A stretch of DNA of 64,000 nt from the NCBI GenBank assembly GCA_937967995.1, contig CALBTB010000010.1, positions 186,001 through 250,000 on the forward strand. The letters are read 5' to 3'. Positions within the stretch are counted from its first letter, which is position 1. Each line of letters opens with the position of its first letter. The stretch comes from an uncultured Gammaproteobacteria bacterium (lineage in GTDB: Bacteria > Pseudomonadota > Gammaproteobacteria > UBA6429 > Thiohalophilaceae). Of the stretch, positions 1 through 9,338 are shown piece after piece. The notes below the pieces were generated by a model that had not been told where the DNA came from, searched no databases, and saw nothing but the letters and a program-made list of their open reading frames with translations. A program made the translations under genes and the position numbers.

Positions 1-667
1 CCGCGTTCGCCGTATCGCCGATTAACTGGCCCTGTTTGAGTGCCAGAATGCGGTGCCCCATGCGTTGAATCATATCCAGGTCGTGGCTGGCTACCAGCAC
101 GGTGACACCGACCTGCCGGAACTGCTCAAAAATCTGCATGATCTCCCAGGACAACTCCGGGTCCAAGTTACCGGTGGGCTCATCGGCCAGTAGTAAAGGT
201 GGCTTGTTGACCACGGCGCGCGCGATGCCCACTCGTTGTTGTTCACCACCGGAGAGTGTGATGGGAAAACTTTTCTCGCGGCTTAACAGGCCAACCTTGT
301 CCAGTGCCGCCCGTGTTCGGCGGGCAATTTCACGTGGCGGCTGACCATCGATAATCAGTGGCAGGGCGACATTGTCATACACCGTGCGATCGAACAGGAG
401 CTGGTGGTCCTGAAAGATGATGCCGATTTTGCGGCGAAAATACGGAATGCGGCGGCGTTTGACCTTGGCGGTGTTTTCCCCATTCACCAGGACCTGGCCG
501 CGTGTAGTGCGTTCGATCAACGCGATTAGCTTGAGCAGGGTGCTTTTACCGGCGCCGGAATGCCCGGTCAGAAATGCCATTTCACCTTCACCCAGTTCAA
601 AGCTGACATTGCTCAGCGCGTCCTGGCTGCCAGGATAACGCTTACAGGCCTGAATAAAGTTAATCAT
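1..667 (-). CDS. ftsE: Cell division ATP-binding protein FtsE (C-terminal end cut by window edge)
   Basis: ABC-type ATPase that pairs with the membrane protein FtsX at the division septum and controls periplasmic murein hydrolases. The visible 222 codons start MINFIQACKRYPG and carry a Walker A GHSGAGKS at about residues 35-42, a Q-loop FQDHQLL, the signature LSGGEQQRVGIARA and a Walker B LLLADEPTGNLDPE, followed by the SHD switch. Family members are about 220-225 residues, so only the last few residues are lost. The gene lies 11 bp downstream of ftsY on the same strand, the usual ftsY-ftsE-ftsX order; ftsX would lie outside the window. Confidence 0.95.
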   Translation of the reverse strand, partial: MINFIQACKRYPGSQDALSNVSFELGEGEMAFLTGHSGAGKSTLLKLIALIERTTRGQVLVNGENTAKVKRRRIPYFRRKIGIIFQDHQLLFDRTVYDNVALPLIIDGQPPREIARRTRAALDKVGLLSREKSFPITLSGGEQQRVGIARAVVNKPPLLLADEPTGNLDPELSWEIMQIFEQFRQVGVTVLVASHDLDMIQRMGHRILALKQGQLIGDTANA

Positions 668-678
668 GTTTGGTCTCT

Positions 679-1647
679 TTATTCTATTTGTAACAGGGCA
701 TCGACAAAGGCTTCGGCATCGAATACCTGCAGGTCCTCCACACTTTCCCCCACACCAATGAAACGGATGGGAATGCCGAGTGTGGCGGCAATGGCGAAAA
801 CAATACCACCTTTGGCGGTGCCGTCCAGCTTGGTGATAGTGATGCCGGTCACGCCAACAGCATCATGAAATTGCCTGGCCTGTTGCAGGGCGTTCTGGCC
901 GGTGCTGGCATCCAGTACCAGCATGACTTCCTGTGGTGCATTTGAATCATATTTGGCCATGACCCGTTTCACCTTTTTGAGCTCATCCATCAGGTGCGAC
1001 TGGGTTTGCAGGCGGCCAGCGGTATCGGCGATTAATACGTCAATATGACGTGACGAGGCAGCCTGCATGGCATCATAAATCACCGCGGCACAGTCACTGC
1101 CGGATTGCTGTGCAATCACCGGTACGTCATTGCGCTTTCCCCAGGTCTGTAACTGTTCGATCGCCGCGGCACGGAAAGTATCCCCGGCGGCCAGCATGAC
1201 CTTTTCACCGGCGTTCTGCAGGTGCCTGGCCAGCTTGCCAATAGTGGTGGTTTTACCGGCACCGTTCACGCCGACAATCAGTAACGTGAAGGGCTTATCC
1301 TGTTCGGGAATACTCAGGCCCTGGCTGACGGGCTGTAGCATGGCGATGAGTTTTTCGCGCAGGGCATTGTACAGGGCACCGCTGTCCGCCAGTTTGTCAC
1401 GTGATATCTGTGCGGTTAAATCACTGATGATTTCCTGCGTGGCCTCCACACCGACATCGGCGGTCAGCAGGCAGGTTTCAATGTCCTCAAGTAATTCATC
1501 ATCGATGGCTTTTTTGCCCAGCAGCAGATCGCCGATACCTGCCGCGAGGTTATTGCGTGTACGTGAAAGACCATGTCGAAGTCGTGACAACCAGCCGGTT
1601 TTCTGTTCCTGCTCTGCGTCAGGTTTTTTGAAACTAAATAGTGCCAT
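679..1647 (-). CDS. ftsY: Signal recognition particle receptor FtsY
   Basis: SRP receptor GTPase that docks ribosome-SRP complexes at the inner membrane for cotranslational insertion. The protein of 322 residues has the NG-domain motifs: G1 GVNGAGKTTTIGKLA, DTFRAAA, G3 DTAGRLQ and G4 TKLDGTAKGG, with the C-terminal GVGESVEDLQVF. The N-terminal A domain is short and only weakly acidic (the E. coli protein is about 500 residues), so membrane targeting probably rests mainly on the lipid-binding helix before the N domain. It heads the minus-strand ftsY-ftsE operon and is divergent from the M16 peptidase gene. Confidence 0.97.
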   Translation of the reverse strand: MALFSFKKPDAEQEQKTGWLSRLRHGLSRTRNNLAAGIGDLLLGKKAIDDELLEDIETCLLTADVGVEATQEIISDLTAQISRDKLADSGALYNALREKLIAMLQPVSQGLSIPEQDKPFTLLIVGVNGAGKTTTIGKLARHLQNAGEKVMLAAGDTFRAAAIEQLQTWGKRNDVPVIAQQSGSDCAAVIYDAMQAASSRHIDVLIADTAGRLQTQSHLMDELKKVKRVMAKYDSNAPQEVMLVLDASTGQNALQQARQFHDAVGVTGITITKLDGTAKGGIVFAIAATLGIPIRFIGVGESVEDLQVFDAEAFVDALLQIE

Positions 1648-1731
1648 GCCTGCCTAACCCGGGTATGTAGCGAATCGTGTTGAATGTCGTTATCCTACCA
1701 TTTGTCAGCCAATGAGTGTGAAGATACCAAT

Positions 1732-3096
1732 ATGCGCAGTCTGATTTTTATTTTGATCGTTTTTCTGCCTCCCATTGCCAGTGCCGAGCAGCGGGTACAC
1801 GAATATCTGCTTGATAACGGTATGAAGCTGCTGGTCAAGCAGGATCATCGGGCACCCATCGTTGTCACGCAGATCTGGTACAAGGTCGGGGCCAGTTACG
1901 AATACAACGGGATCACCGGCATATCGCATGTGCTTGAACACATGATGTTCAAGGGCACCGGTAAACTGGGTCCGGGCGAGTTCTCCAAAGTCATCAAGGA
2001 ACACGGAGGACGCGAGAACGCCTTCACCGGCCGGGATTACACCGCCTATTTCCAGATTCTTGAAAAAAGTCGATTGCCGATCGCACTTGAACTGGAGGCC
2101 GATCGCATGCGTAACCTGACCTTGCCCGAAGATGAATTCATCAAGGAGATAGAGGTGGTGAAGGAAGAACGGCGCATGCGCACGGAAGATAATCCACGCT
2201 CCCTGACTTATGAGCAATTCAATGCTACAGCCTATAACAATAATCCCTATAAAAATCCGATTATCGGCTGGATGAACGATCTGGATCACCTGACGATCGC
2301 AGACCTGCGGCACTGGTATGATCAGTGGTACGCACCTAACAACGCCACTCTGGTGATTGCCGGGGATGTCGATCCGGAAGAAGTCTACAACCTGACAAAA
2401 AAACATTTTGCGGCAATTCCAAAACGCACGATTGCCGCGCTAAAACCACGTGATGAGGCACCCCAGCTTGGACCACGTCGTGTCGTGGTGCGTGCGCCGG
2501 CCAAAGTGCCGTACGTACTGATGGGTTACAAGGCACCGGTATTAAAAACAGCGGCCGAGAAATGGGAACCCTATGCACTGGAAATGCTGGCCAGCGTCTT
2601 GAGTGCATCACGCAGTTCGCGTTTTTCAAAGATACTGGTGCGCGACAAACAGATCGCCATTGATGCCAGTGCCGGCTACAACATGCATTCCATGTACGAC
2701 GAAATGTTTATGGTCGATGCGACACCGGCACCGGGTAAAACGGTCGAGGAGGTTGAACAGGCCTTACGCGAACAACTCAACCGGTTAAAGACAGAAAAGG
2801 TCTCTGATGCGGAGCTGGAACGCATCAAGGCGCAGGTGATTGCCAATGATGTTTATGAAAAGGATTCGGTGTTTTACCAGGCCATGGCGCTGGGCATACT
2901 TGAAACGGTCGGTTTAGGCTGGCCCAAGGTGGATGAGTATCTGGAGAACATCAAGGCGGTAACACCCGAGCAGGTCCAGCAGGTTGCACAGAAATACCTG
3001 GTCGATGATCACCTGGTTGTGGCCATACTGGAACCTCAGAAGGATGCCAAAACACCACGTCGTAAACCTTCCGTTAGCGTGCCGACGAGACACTGA
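1732..3096 (+). CDS. M16 family zinc metallopeptidase (active subunit), exported
   Basis: Pitrilysin-type (M16) zinc peptidase. I chose the ATG at 1732 over the upstream ATG at 1684 because it begins directly with a signal peptide (MRSLIFILIVFLPPIASA, cleavage before EQ). The inverted zinc motif HxxEH is present as HVLEH at residues 66-70, and the third ligand glutamate lies about 75 residues later in VVKEERR. Two M16 halves (Peptidase_M16 and Peptidase_M16_C) fill the 454 residues. The next gene, 2 bp downstream, encodes a motif-less partner, so the pair probably forms a periplasmic heterodimer like other bacterial M16B pairs. Its substrate cannot be told from sequence. Confidence 0.9.
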   Translation: MRSLIFILIVFLPPIASAEQRVHEYLLDNGMKLLVKQDHRAPIVVTQIWYKVGASYEYNGITGISHVLEHMMFKGTGKLGPGEFSKVIKEHGGRENAFTGRDYTAYFQILEKSRLPIALELEADRMRNLTLPEDEFIKEIEVVKEERRMRTEDNPRSLTYEQFNATAYNNNPYKNPIIGWMNDLDHLTIADLRHWYDQWYAPNNATLVIAGDVDPEEVYNLTKKHFAAIPKRTIAALKPRDEAPQLGPRRVVVRAPAKVPYVLMGYKAPVLKTAAEKWEPYALEMLASVLSASRSSRFSKILVRDKQIAIDASAGYNMHSMYDEMFMVDATPAPGKTVEEVEQALREQLNRLKTEKVSDAELERIKAQVIANDVYEKDSVFYQAMALGILETVGLGWPKVDEYLENIKAVTPEQVQQVAQKYLVDDHLVVAILEPQKDAKTPRRKPSVSVPTRH

Positions 3097-3098
3097 GT

Positions 3099-4472
3099 AT
3101 GAAGATGGATAAAAAGACAATTACACTTGTTGCATTTGTTGCGGTCATTATTGTTGTGATGCTGTATGCCCTGTCCGGTGATGACGAGATCGGTTCCGGT
3201 TCAGGTGAAGCGCACGTTGATGGCTTACAGATTCAGAGCTGGACCGGCAAACGCGGTAACCGGGTTTATTATGTGCATGCACCGGAATTACCCATGGTCG
3301 ACATTCGCGTGGTGTTCAATGCCGGTAGTGCACGCGATGGTGACAAGCCGGGGCTGGCGGCGATGACCAACCTGTTACTGGATCACGGAGCCGGCGAATG
3401 GAATACCGATCAGATCGTTGAACGTTTCGATGAGGTTGGTGCACAGTTTTCTACCGCGGCTTATCGCGATATGGCCGTGTTGAAGTTACGTAGTCTGACG
3501 GAAAAAGACTGGCTGACTTCAGCGTTGCAAACCATGCAGGTGATCTTGCAAAAACCACGCTTTGAGGACAGCGAGCTGCAACGAGAGCGTCAACGTGTCC
3601 TGGTTGCACTGAAGAACCAGCAGGAATCACCATCTGATATTGCCGAGAAAGCCTTTTACCGTGGACTATATGGTCAACACCCGTACGCCATTCCGACACT
3701 GGGTACGACGAAAAGTATTTCTGACCTGAGTCTGGCGGACATTGTCGCTTTTTATAATCGGTATTACGTGGCGAAAAATGCCATCGTGGTGATTGTCGGT
3801 GCAGTCGATAAATCGCAGGCGAAAGCAATCGCGGATCAGTTGATGTCGGATTTACCCGAAGGTGAACCGGCGTCGGACTTACCGGAAGTTGATGCGGTGG
3901 AGAAGGCGGTCACGATACGTGAACAACATCCATCGACACAAACGACGATACTGGTCGGCCAGCCCGGCAAGAACCGTAGTGATCCGGATTATTTTACTCT
4001 CTATGTCGGTAATCACATTCTGGGTGGCAGTGGTTTTGGCTCACGTGTGGTAACGGAGATTCGTGAAAAACGTGGCCTGGCATACAGCAGCTACACGTAT
4101 TTTTCACCCATGCAGCGCAAGGGACCCTTTGTAATGGGGCTGCAAACCAAGAATGAACAGGCCCAGCAGGCACTCGAAGTTTTAATGTCTACGCTCAAAA
4201 CCTTTATCGAAGATGGGCCGACAGAAGAAGAGCTGATCTCGGCAAAGAAAAACATTACCGGTGGTTTTGCGCTGCGGCTGGATTCGAATAATGACATCAC
4301 CGAATATGTCGCCATGATCGGTTTTTACGATCTGCCGCTGGATTACCTTAAAACGTTCAATCAGCATATTGAAGAAGTAACGGTCGATCAGATTAAGGAT
4401 GCATTTAAACGTCGGGTCGATCCGGACAGCATGGTCACCGTACTGGTAGGTGATTTCAGTAGCGAAGACTGA
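3099..4472 (+). CDS. M16 family peptidase-like protein, zinc motif lost (partner subunit), membrane-anchored
   Basis: Homologue of the preceding M16 peptidase. The zinc motif is degenerate: the HxxEH position reads LLLDH within TNLLLDHGAG, so the first His and the Glu are gone. The C-terminal M16 substrate-binding signature REKRGLAYSSYTYF is kept. An uncleaved N-terminal membrane segment (residues about 7-24, TLVAFVAVIIVVMLYAL) anchors it facing the periplasm. Known M16B heterodimers combine one zinc subunit with one R/Y-pair subunit, and this pair fits that plan. It starts 2 bp after the active subunit stops, so translation is probably coupled. Confidence 0.88.
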   Translation: MKMDKKTITLVAFVAVIIVVMLYALSGDDEIGSGSGEAHVDGLQIQSWTGKRGNRVYYVHAPELPMVDIRVVFNAGSARDGDKPGLAAMTNLLLDHGAGEWNTDQIVERFDEVGAQFSTAAYRDMAVLKLRSLTEKDWLTSALQTMQVILQKPRFEDSELQRERQRVLVALKNQQESPSDIAEKAFYRGLYGQHPYAIPTLGTTKSISDLSLADIVAFYNRYYVAKNAIVVIVGAVDKSQAKAIADQLMSDLPEGEPASDLPEVDAVEKAVTIREQHPSTQTTILVGQPGKNRSDPDYFTLYVGNHILGGSGFGSRVVTEIREKRGLAYSSYTYFSPMQRKGPFVMGLQTKNEQAQQALEVLMSTLKTFIEDGPTEEELISAKKNITGGFALRLDSNNDITEYVAMIGFYDLPLDYLKTFNQHIEEVTVDQIKDAFKRRVDPDSMVTVLVGDFSSED

Positions 4473-4479
4473 TTAATGC

Positions 4480-5052
4480 ATGGCAGCCAAAACCGGCAAG
4501 CAGTCATTGCGCATCATCGCCGGTGCCTGGCGTAGTCGGCGCATTCAGTTTGCCGCCAATCCAGCCTTACGACCAACACCGGATCGCGTCAGGGAAACAT
4601 TATTCAACTGGTTAATGCCGGTTATCGACGGCGCGCGTTGCCTGGATTTGTTTTGCGGCAGCGGCATACTTGGACTCGAAGCCCTGTCACGCGGTGCCGA
4701 ACAGGTGGTGTTTGTTGATCAACATCGCGAATCAATTCAGGCTTTACGTGACAATTGCCAGTTACTCGGTGCCAGGTCGGCACGCTTTGTTGAAATGGAC
4801 GTGCTACGTTACCTGCAGGGTAATAAAGAACCGTTCGATCTCGTGTTTGTTGATCCACCCTACCAGGCAACTGACTTACTGACATCCACATGCAGGCTGC
4901 TACAGGATAATCAATGGCTGGCTCCCAATGCCTTTGTCTATGTCGAACACGACCAGCATTTTGACACGTCCGGTTTGCCATCCACATGGCAGCGCCATCG
5001 CCACAAACAGGCCGGTCAGGTTAACTATGCCCTTTATAAAGCCGCAAATTAA
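4480..5052 (+). CDS. rsmD: 16S rRNA (guanine(966)-N(2))-methyltransferase RsmD
   Basis: S-adenosylmethionine-dependent methyltransferase that makes m2G966 in 16S rRNA. The 190-residue protein shows the family N-terminus RIIAGAWRSRRI, the PDRVRETLFNWL segment, the SAM-binding loop LDLFCGSGILGLEALSRGA and the catalytic motif DLVFVDPPYQ. It lies 7 bp after the M16 pair and 36 bp before coaD, and rsmD-coaD-ferredoxin is a common proteobacterial arrangement. An in-frame alternative start is not evident; another ATG at 4476 is in a different frame. Confidence 0.95.
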   Translation: MAAKTGKQSLRIIAGAWRSRRIQFAANPALRPTPDRVRETLFNWLMPVIDGARCLDLFCGSGILGLEALSRGAEQVVFVDQHRESIQALRDNCQLLGARSARFVEMDVLRYLQGNKEPFDLVFVDPPYQATDLLTSTCRLLQDNQWLAPNAFVYVEHDQHFDTSGLPSTWQRHRHKQAGQVNYALYKAAN

Positions 5053-5088
5053 CTTGTCAGCCTTCCTGGCGCTGCGTATCTTTATGCC

Positions 5089-5571
5089 ATGAGTTTACAA
5101 ACTGCTATTTATCCCGGCACGTTTGATCCGATTACCGTCGGGCACAGTGATCTGGTGCAACGAGCTTCACGCCTGTTCGAACGGGTGGTGGTCGCCATTG
5201 CCGAGAGTGCCGGCAAGACACCGTTTTTCAGTCTGAATGAGCGGGTAGAGCTGGCTAAAGAAGCCCTGTCCGGATATGAAAATGTCGAGGTACGTGGGTT
5301 TAATACGTTGCTGGTGGAATACATGCGCGAAGTGGACGCCACTGTGATTATTCGCGGCCTGCGTGCCGTGTCCGATTTCGAGTATGAGTTTCAGCTCGCC
5401 AGTATGAACCGGCACCTGCGCGATGATATTGAAACCGTGTTTTTGACCCCGGCTGAGCAGTATTCCTATATATCCTCCAGCCTGGTGCGGGAAATCGCCC
5501 GATTGGGTGGTGATATCAGCCCGTTTGTCCCGGCCAATGTGGTGGCTGCAATCCATAACAGAATGCGCTAA
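5089..5571 (+). CDS. coaD: Phosphopantetheine adenylyltransferase CoaD
   Basis: Catalyses the penultimate step of coenzyme A synthesis, transferring AMP from ATP to 4'-phosphopantetheine. The 160-residue length is exact for the family. Nucleotidyltransferase motifs are YPGTFDPITVGHSDLV near the N-terminus, with the T/HxGH element as VGHSD, and the C-terminal SYISSSLVREIA. GLRAVSDFEYEFQ is the family middle motif. CoaBC for the same pathway lies about 11 kb away at 15.9 kb. Confidence 0.97.
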   Translation: MSLQTAIYPGTFDPITVGHSDLVQRASRLFERVVVAIAESAGKTPFFSLNERVELAKEALSGYENVEVRGFNTLLVEYMREVDATVIIRGLRAVSDFEYEFQLASMNRHLRDDIETVFLTPAEQYSYISSSLVREIARLGGDISPFVPANVVAAIHNRMR

Positions 5572-5616
5572 TATTCGCCTTTCTGAGTCAATTAGTAGGT
5601 TTTTCCAGGTCGTACC

Positions 5617-5874
5617 ATGTCGTTACTGATCACCGATGAATGCATCAACTGTGATGTGTGTGAGCCCGAGTGCCCCAACGAGGCCATCGCACAGGGTGAT
5701 GAGATTTATGAAATCAATCCCAGTCTGTGCACCGAGTGTGTGGGACATTTCGATACGCCGCAGTGCATCGAGGTGTGTCCGGTCGACTGCATTCTGGTTG
5801 ACCCGGATAACAAGGAATCGGACGACACACTCAAACTCAAATACGAAAAACTTACCGGCCGCAAGGCCTCCTGA
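5617..5874 (+). CDS. YfhL-type 2[4Fe-4S] ferredoxin
   Basis: Small electron carrier of 85 residues with two [4Fe-4S] clusters. Cysteines are C9, C12, C15, C19 and C38, C41, C50, C54, C58. The eight-residue insert between C41 and C50 (VGHFDTPQ) and the C-terminal extension after the second cluster mark the Allochromatium-type (Alvin) family, which has unusually low potentials. It follows coaD by 45 bp, a common location, but has no known dedicated partner here. Confidence 0.93.
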   Translation: MSLLITDECINCDVCEPECPNEAIAQGDEIYEINPSLCTECVGHFDTPQCIEVCPVDCILVDPDNKESDDTLKLKYEKLTGRKAS

Positions 5875-5887
5875 CCTGTGATTGTTT

Positions 5888-5909
5888 GTGACACGATGGG
5901 CTGTGTCAC
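5888..5909. repeat. Perfect 7-bp inverted repeat between ferredoxin and ggt
   Basis: GTGACAC at 5888-5894 and GTGTCAC at 5903-5909 are perfect inverted repeats around an 8-nt spacer. No T-run follows on either strand, so it is not a clear rho-independent terminator. It could be an operator for ggt or a weak hairpin ending the ferredoxin transcript. The TAGAAT hexamer near 5926 is a possible -10 for ggt. Confidence 0.4.
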
Positions 5910-5937
5910 GTTCGCCAGATTACCTTAGAATGCACAC

Positions 5938-7629
5938 ATGCGTTTTCTTCACCCGCTTAAACTGGTATTAATTTCTTCCCTGCTGATGTCCTGTCAGTCC
6001 GTTGGGCTGAACCAACAACCGTCAACTGGCCATCAGGCGGCCGTTGCCAGTGCACATCCACTTGCTACACAAGCCGGCATGGACATTCTTGCTCAAGGGG
6101 GGAATGCCTTTGATGCGGCCGTGGCCGTGAGTACCACCCTGGCGGTGGTTGAGCCGTACAGTTCCGGCATGGGCGGTGGTGGGTTCTGGTTATTGCATCG
6201 CGCCAGTGATAATCACGATATGGTCATCGATGGTCGCGAAGTGGCACCGCTGCGCGCGCATCGCGACATGTACCTGGATAAAGATGGAAACGTTGTTCCT
6301 GATTTGTCCATTACCGGCCCGTTGTCCGCCGGTATTCCCGGTCAGCCGGCAGCACTGGTACACATCGCCAAACAGTTCGGTAAGCTTGATCTGCAGGTCA
6401 GCCTCGCGCCGGCGATTCGCGCTGCGCAAAACGGTTTTGCCGTGACACCGCATTATCGACGCATGGCGCAATTTCGATTAGATGCCTTGCGTCAGTACTC
6501 ATCATCAGCAGAAATATTTCTGGATAACAATGAAGTCCCTGCCGACGGTTTTATCATTCGCCAGCCGGATCTCGCACGCACCCTGCAACGTATCGCACAA
6601 CACGGTCACGACGGTTTTTATGCCGGACCGGTTGCCAGGCAGTTAGTGGATGGCACGAATGCAGCGGGGGGAATCTGGTCACTGGCGGATCTTAATAATT
6701 ACAAAGTTAAACAACGTCGGCCGCTGGTCGGTCACTATCGCGGATTTAAAGTGACCACTGTTCCGCCACCTTCTTCCGGCGGTGTGGCGATATTGTCCAT
6801 GCTGAACATGTTGTCCGCGCAAAACTGGCACAGGCTGTCACTCCATGATCAGCAGCATGTCTTCATCGAAGTGATGCGGCGCGCCTATCGGGACCGGGCC
6901 GAGTTTCTGGGTGACAGTGACTTTGTGCCGGTACCGGTGTCACGGCTGATCAGTCAGGCACATGCGAACAATCTTGTTACCGACATTAATATGAATCAGG
7001 CAACGCCTAGCCAAATGTTGCAAGGTATTGGCAATCAGCCAAAAGGTAATCACACCACGCATTTCTCTATTATTGATAAAGATGGCAATCGTGTCGCGGC
7101 AACACTCAGTATTAATTATCCGTTTGGTTCATGTTTCGTGGTGCCGGGTACGGGTATTTTGTTGAATGATGAAATGGATGACTTCTCGGCCAAACCCGGT
7201 ACACCGAATGCCTATGGACTGGTGGGTGCTGAAGCCAATGCCATTGCACCGGGTAAACGCATGCTGTCGAGTATGAGCCCGACCTTTGTGGAAAGTGAGA
7301 ATATGATTGCGGTTCTCGGAACACCCGGTGGCAGTCGCATTATCACCATGGTCATGCACGGTGTGCTGGGTGTGGTAGAAAATAAAACCGCGCAGCAGAT
7401 TGTCAGTCAGCCTCGCTTTCATCATCAGTACCTGCCCGACAAGGTGCAGTACGAACCCGGTACATTCGATCAACAACAAATTGATGATCTGGTGAAAAGA
7501 GGTCATGAACTGCAATTACTGGACAGTTCTTATGGCAACATGCAGGTCGTCATCAAAAACAAACACACAGGCAGGTTGAGTGCGGCCAGTGATCCGCGCG
7601 GCGAAGGGTCAGCCTCGGTGAAGCCGTAA
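5938..7629 (+). CDS. ggt: Gamma-glutamyltransferase, probable lipoprotein
   Basis: Ntn hydrolase that cleaves the gamma-glutamyl bond of glutathione and related compounds in the periplasm. The N-terminus is a signal peptide ending in LLMSC, a plausible lipobox, so the protein is probably lipid-anchored. The 563-residue precursor carries the GMGGGGFWLL region and the self-processing site in GNHTTHFSIIDKDGN, where the nucleophile would be T373. GTGILLNDEMDDFS and MSSMSPTF are typical small-subunit motifs. The gene is monocistronic and converges on mutM with 12 bp between stop codons. The same window holds gshA and gshB, so both ends of glutathione metabolism are encoded here. Confidence 0.95.
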   Translation: MRFLHPLKLVLISSLLMSCQSVGLNQQPSTGHQAAVASAHPLATQAGMDILAQGGNAFDAAVAVSTTLAVVEPYSSGMGGGGFWLLHRASDNHDMVIDGREVAPLRAHRDMYLDKDGNVVPDLSITGPLSAGIPGQPAALVHIAKQFGKLDLQVSLAPAIRAAQNGFAVTPHYRRMAQFRLDALRQYSSSAEIFLDNNEVPADGFIIRQPDLARTLQRIAQHGHDGFYAGPVARQLVDGTNAAGGIWSLADLNNYKVKQRRPLVGHYRGFKVTTVPPPSSGGVAILSMLNMLSAQNWHRLSLHDQQHVFIEVMRRAYRDRAEFLGDSDFVPVPVSRLISQAHANNLVTDINMNQATPSQMLQGIGNQPKGNHTTHFSIIDKDGNRVAATLSINYPFGSCFVVPGTGILLNDEMDDFSAKPGTPNAYGLVGAEANAIAPGKRMLSSMSPTFVESENMIAVLGTPGGSRIITMVMHGVLGVVENKTAQQIVSQPRFHHQYLPDKVQYEPGTFDQQQIDDLVKRGHELQLLDSSYGNMQVVIKNKHTGRLSAASDPRGEGSASVKP

Positions 7630-7641
7630 CAGTTTATAGCG

Positions 7642-8457
7642 TTATTTCTGACACTGTGTGCAGTAGTAAGTCGAGCGTTGGCCAATCACCGCATGGCTGA
7701 TGGGCTTGCCGCACACGGGACAGGGCTCTGATTTTTTATCATATACACGCAGTGACTGTTTAAAATCACCGGGTTTACATACACTGCGCGTAAAATCCCG
7801 TAAACTGGTGCCACCGGCTTTTATCGCGGCGCTTAATACCTGCTTTATCGCCGTAACGAGTTTCTCATAGCTTTCACGACTCACTTTACCCGCGGCACGA
7901 CGCGGATGAATGCCGGCCAGAAACAGCGCTTCATTGGCATAAATATTACCCACGCCCACGACAATTTTACTGTCCATGATAAACAGTTTTATCGCCAGTT
8001 TGCGTTTGCGGGATTTTTTATAAAGATAATCGCTATTGAAGTCATCACTTAATGGCTCCGGACCAAGATCTGCCAGTAGCTTGTGTTTGAGTGGATCAGT
8101 GGCGGTAAACAGTACACAGCCAAACCGGCGCGGATCACGCAGGCGCAGGGCCTTGTGGTTTTCAAGCACAATATCGATGTGATCATGTTTTTCAGGAACA
8201 ACAGCGCTGTCGATAACACGCAGGCTTCCCGACATACCCAGGTGCATAATCACTGTACCGACCTGAGTATGCAGCAGCAGGTATTTCCCACGCCGATCGA
8301 TGTTATCAATTAACTGGCCGGCGAGTTTTTTTCGAATCGTTAACGGTACCGGCCAGCGCAGGCGCCGATCGCGAATAATAATGGCGTCGATGGTTTTACC
8401 CTGAAGGTGTGGTTTGATGCCACGTAACGTGGTCTCGACTTCAGGTAATTCCGGCAT
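7642..8457 (-). CDS. mutM: Formamidopyrimidine-DNA glycosylase MutM (Fpg)
   Basis: Bifunctional glycosylase/AP lyase that removes 8-oxoguanine and formamidopyrimidines. The mature N-terminus PELPEVETTLRG supplies the catalytic Pro2 and Glu3 after Met removal. MHLGMSGSLRV and VGNIYANEALF are family motifs, and the C-terminal four-cysteine zinc finger is CPVC plus CTQC. The length of 271 is standard. It is the last gene of a minus-strand operon with the ABC transporter genes and lies 3 bp after the DUF4340 gene. In E. coli mutM is adjacent to rpmG; here about 6 kb intervenes. Confidence 0.97.
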   Translation of the reverse strand: MPELPEVETTLRGIKPHLQGKTIDAIIIRDRRLRWPVPLTIRKKLAGQLIDNIDRRGKYLLLHTQVGTVIMHLGMSGSLRVIDSAVVPEKHDHIDIVLENHKALRLRDPRRFGCVLFTATDPLKHKLLADLGPEPLSDDFNSDYLYKKSRKRKLAIKLFIMDSKIVVGVGNIYANEALFLAGIHPRRAAGKVSRESYEKLVTAIKQVLSAAIKAGGTSLRDFTRSVCKPGDFKQSLRVYDKKSEPCPVCGKPISHAVIGQRSTYYCTQCQK

Positions 8458-8460
8458 GTG

Positions 8461-9336
8461 TCAGGGTTTGTCGATGTTCGGTGTTTCGATCTTGGGAGGT
8501 AATTTTAATAATTCGTTTTTATTATCCGGTGCGATCTGGTATTTAAGGCCGAGATCAGAGCGGCCCAGAAACAGCGTATCGTTTTCAAACATGATATCAA
8601 ACACCAGCGGTTTTTCTTCATTCAGGAAATAGATTTTTGCCTGCTTCGATGCTGGTGCCGGTTTATATTCACTGATGTGCATGGCGAACGCGGTTTTCCA
8701 GTTTTCCACCAGTTCATTCGCCTGATCATTGCTAACGCCGTCCTGTTGCGGGGTCAGTTGCCAGGTGCCCTCGTTCAGTGACAGGCTCAGGTCGGGCAAT
8801 TCCAGTTTCGTCACGGCCTTTTCGACCGGCACGAGTTGATGATCGACAAACACCGTGACCGGCGACATTAACTGGTAATAAAAATGATCGTCAATGACAT
8901 GCAGGGTATCGTTAAATCGCAGGTAACGTTGCTTGTTCAAGGGTTCGGTTGTGCCGAACTCAAACTTCAATTCATCATTAAAGATAATCGTTGCACGCGG
9001 CAAATCCAGGCCATAGGTTTTTACATCCAGATCGGCCATGGCATATTGTGCACCGCTGTGTTGTGACAGCAGGGTGAGCAGGCTTTCGGTCTTGATACGA
9101 TTAGCGGCGGTCTTAAACGGTGCCAGCATTTGCCACTTGCCGGTATCAGGTGATTTAACCAGCGTGACATCTTTTTGTCCCGTGCGGCTGATATGAATTT
9201 TGTTGATGGTTTTGGTGTCGACGGTGGTCAGCGGTACCGGTTCATCCTGTTGCTTGCCCGGTTCATACACGACGATCAGAACCAGTATTCCAACAATCGC
9301 CAGCAGCACGAGGTTGAGCAGGTTGCGTGTAGACAT
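8461..9336 (-). CDS. DUF4340 domain-containing protein
   Basis: Uncharacterised protein of 291 residues with one N-terminal membrane segment (NLVLLAIVGILVLIVVY) and a large periplasmic part. The sequence has the DUF4340 look: alternating strands beginning with VPLTTVDTKTINKIHIS, then WQMLAPFKTAANRIKTESLL and a central YGLDLPRATIIF. The family is repeatedly found beside Gld-type ABC systems, and here the gene is 2 bp after the GldG-like gene. It is probably an accessory or substrate-facing subunit of that transporter, but the function is unknown. Confidence 0.8.
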   Translation of the reverse strand: MSTRNLLNLVLLAIVGILVLIVVYEPGKQQDEPVPLTTVDTKTINKIHISRTGQKDVTLVKSPDTGKWQMLAPFKTAANRIKTESLLTLLSQHSGAQYAMADLDVKTYGLDLPRATIIFNDELKFEFGTTEPLNKQRYLRFNDTLHVIDDHFYYQLMSPVTVFVDHQLVPVEKAVTKLELPDLSLSLNEGTWQLTPQQDGVSNDQANELVENWKTAFAMHISEYKPAPASKQAKIYFLNEEKPLVFDIMFENDTLFLGRSDLGLKYQIAPDNKNELLKLPPKIETPNIDKP

Positions 9337-9338
9337 GA

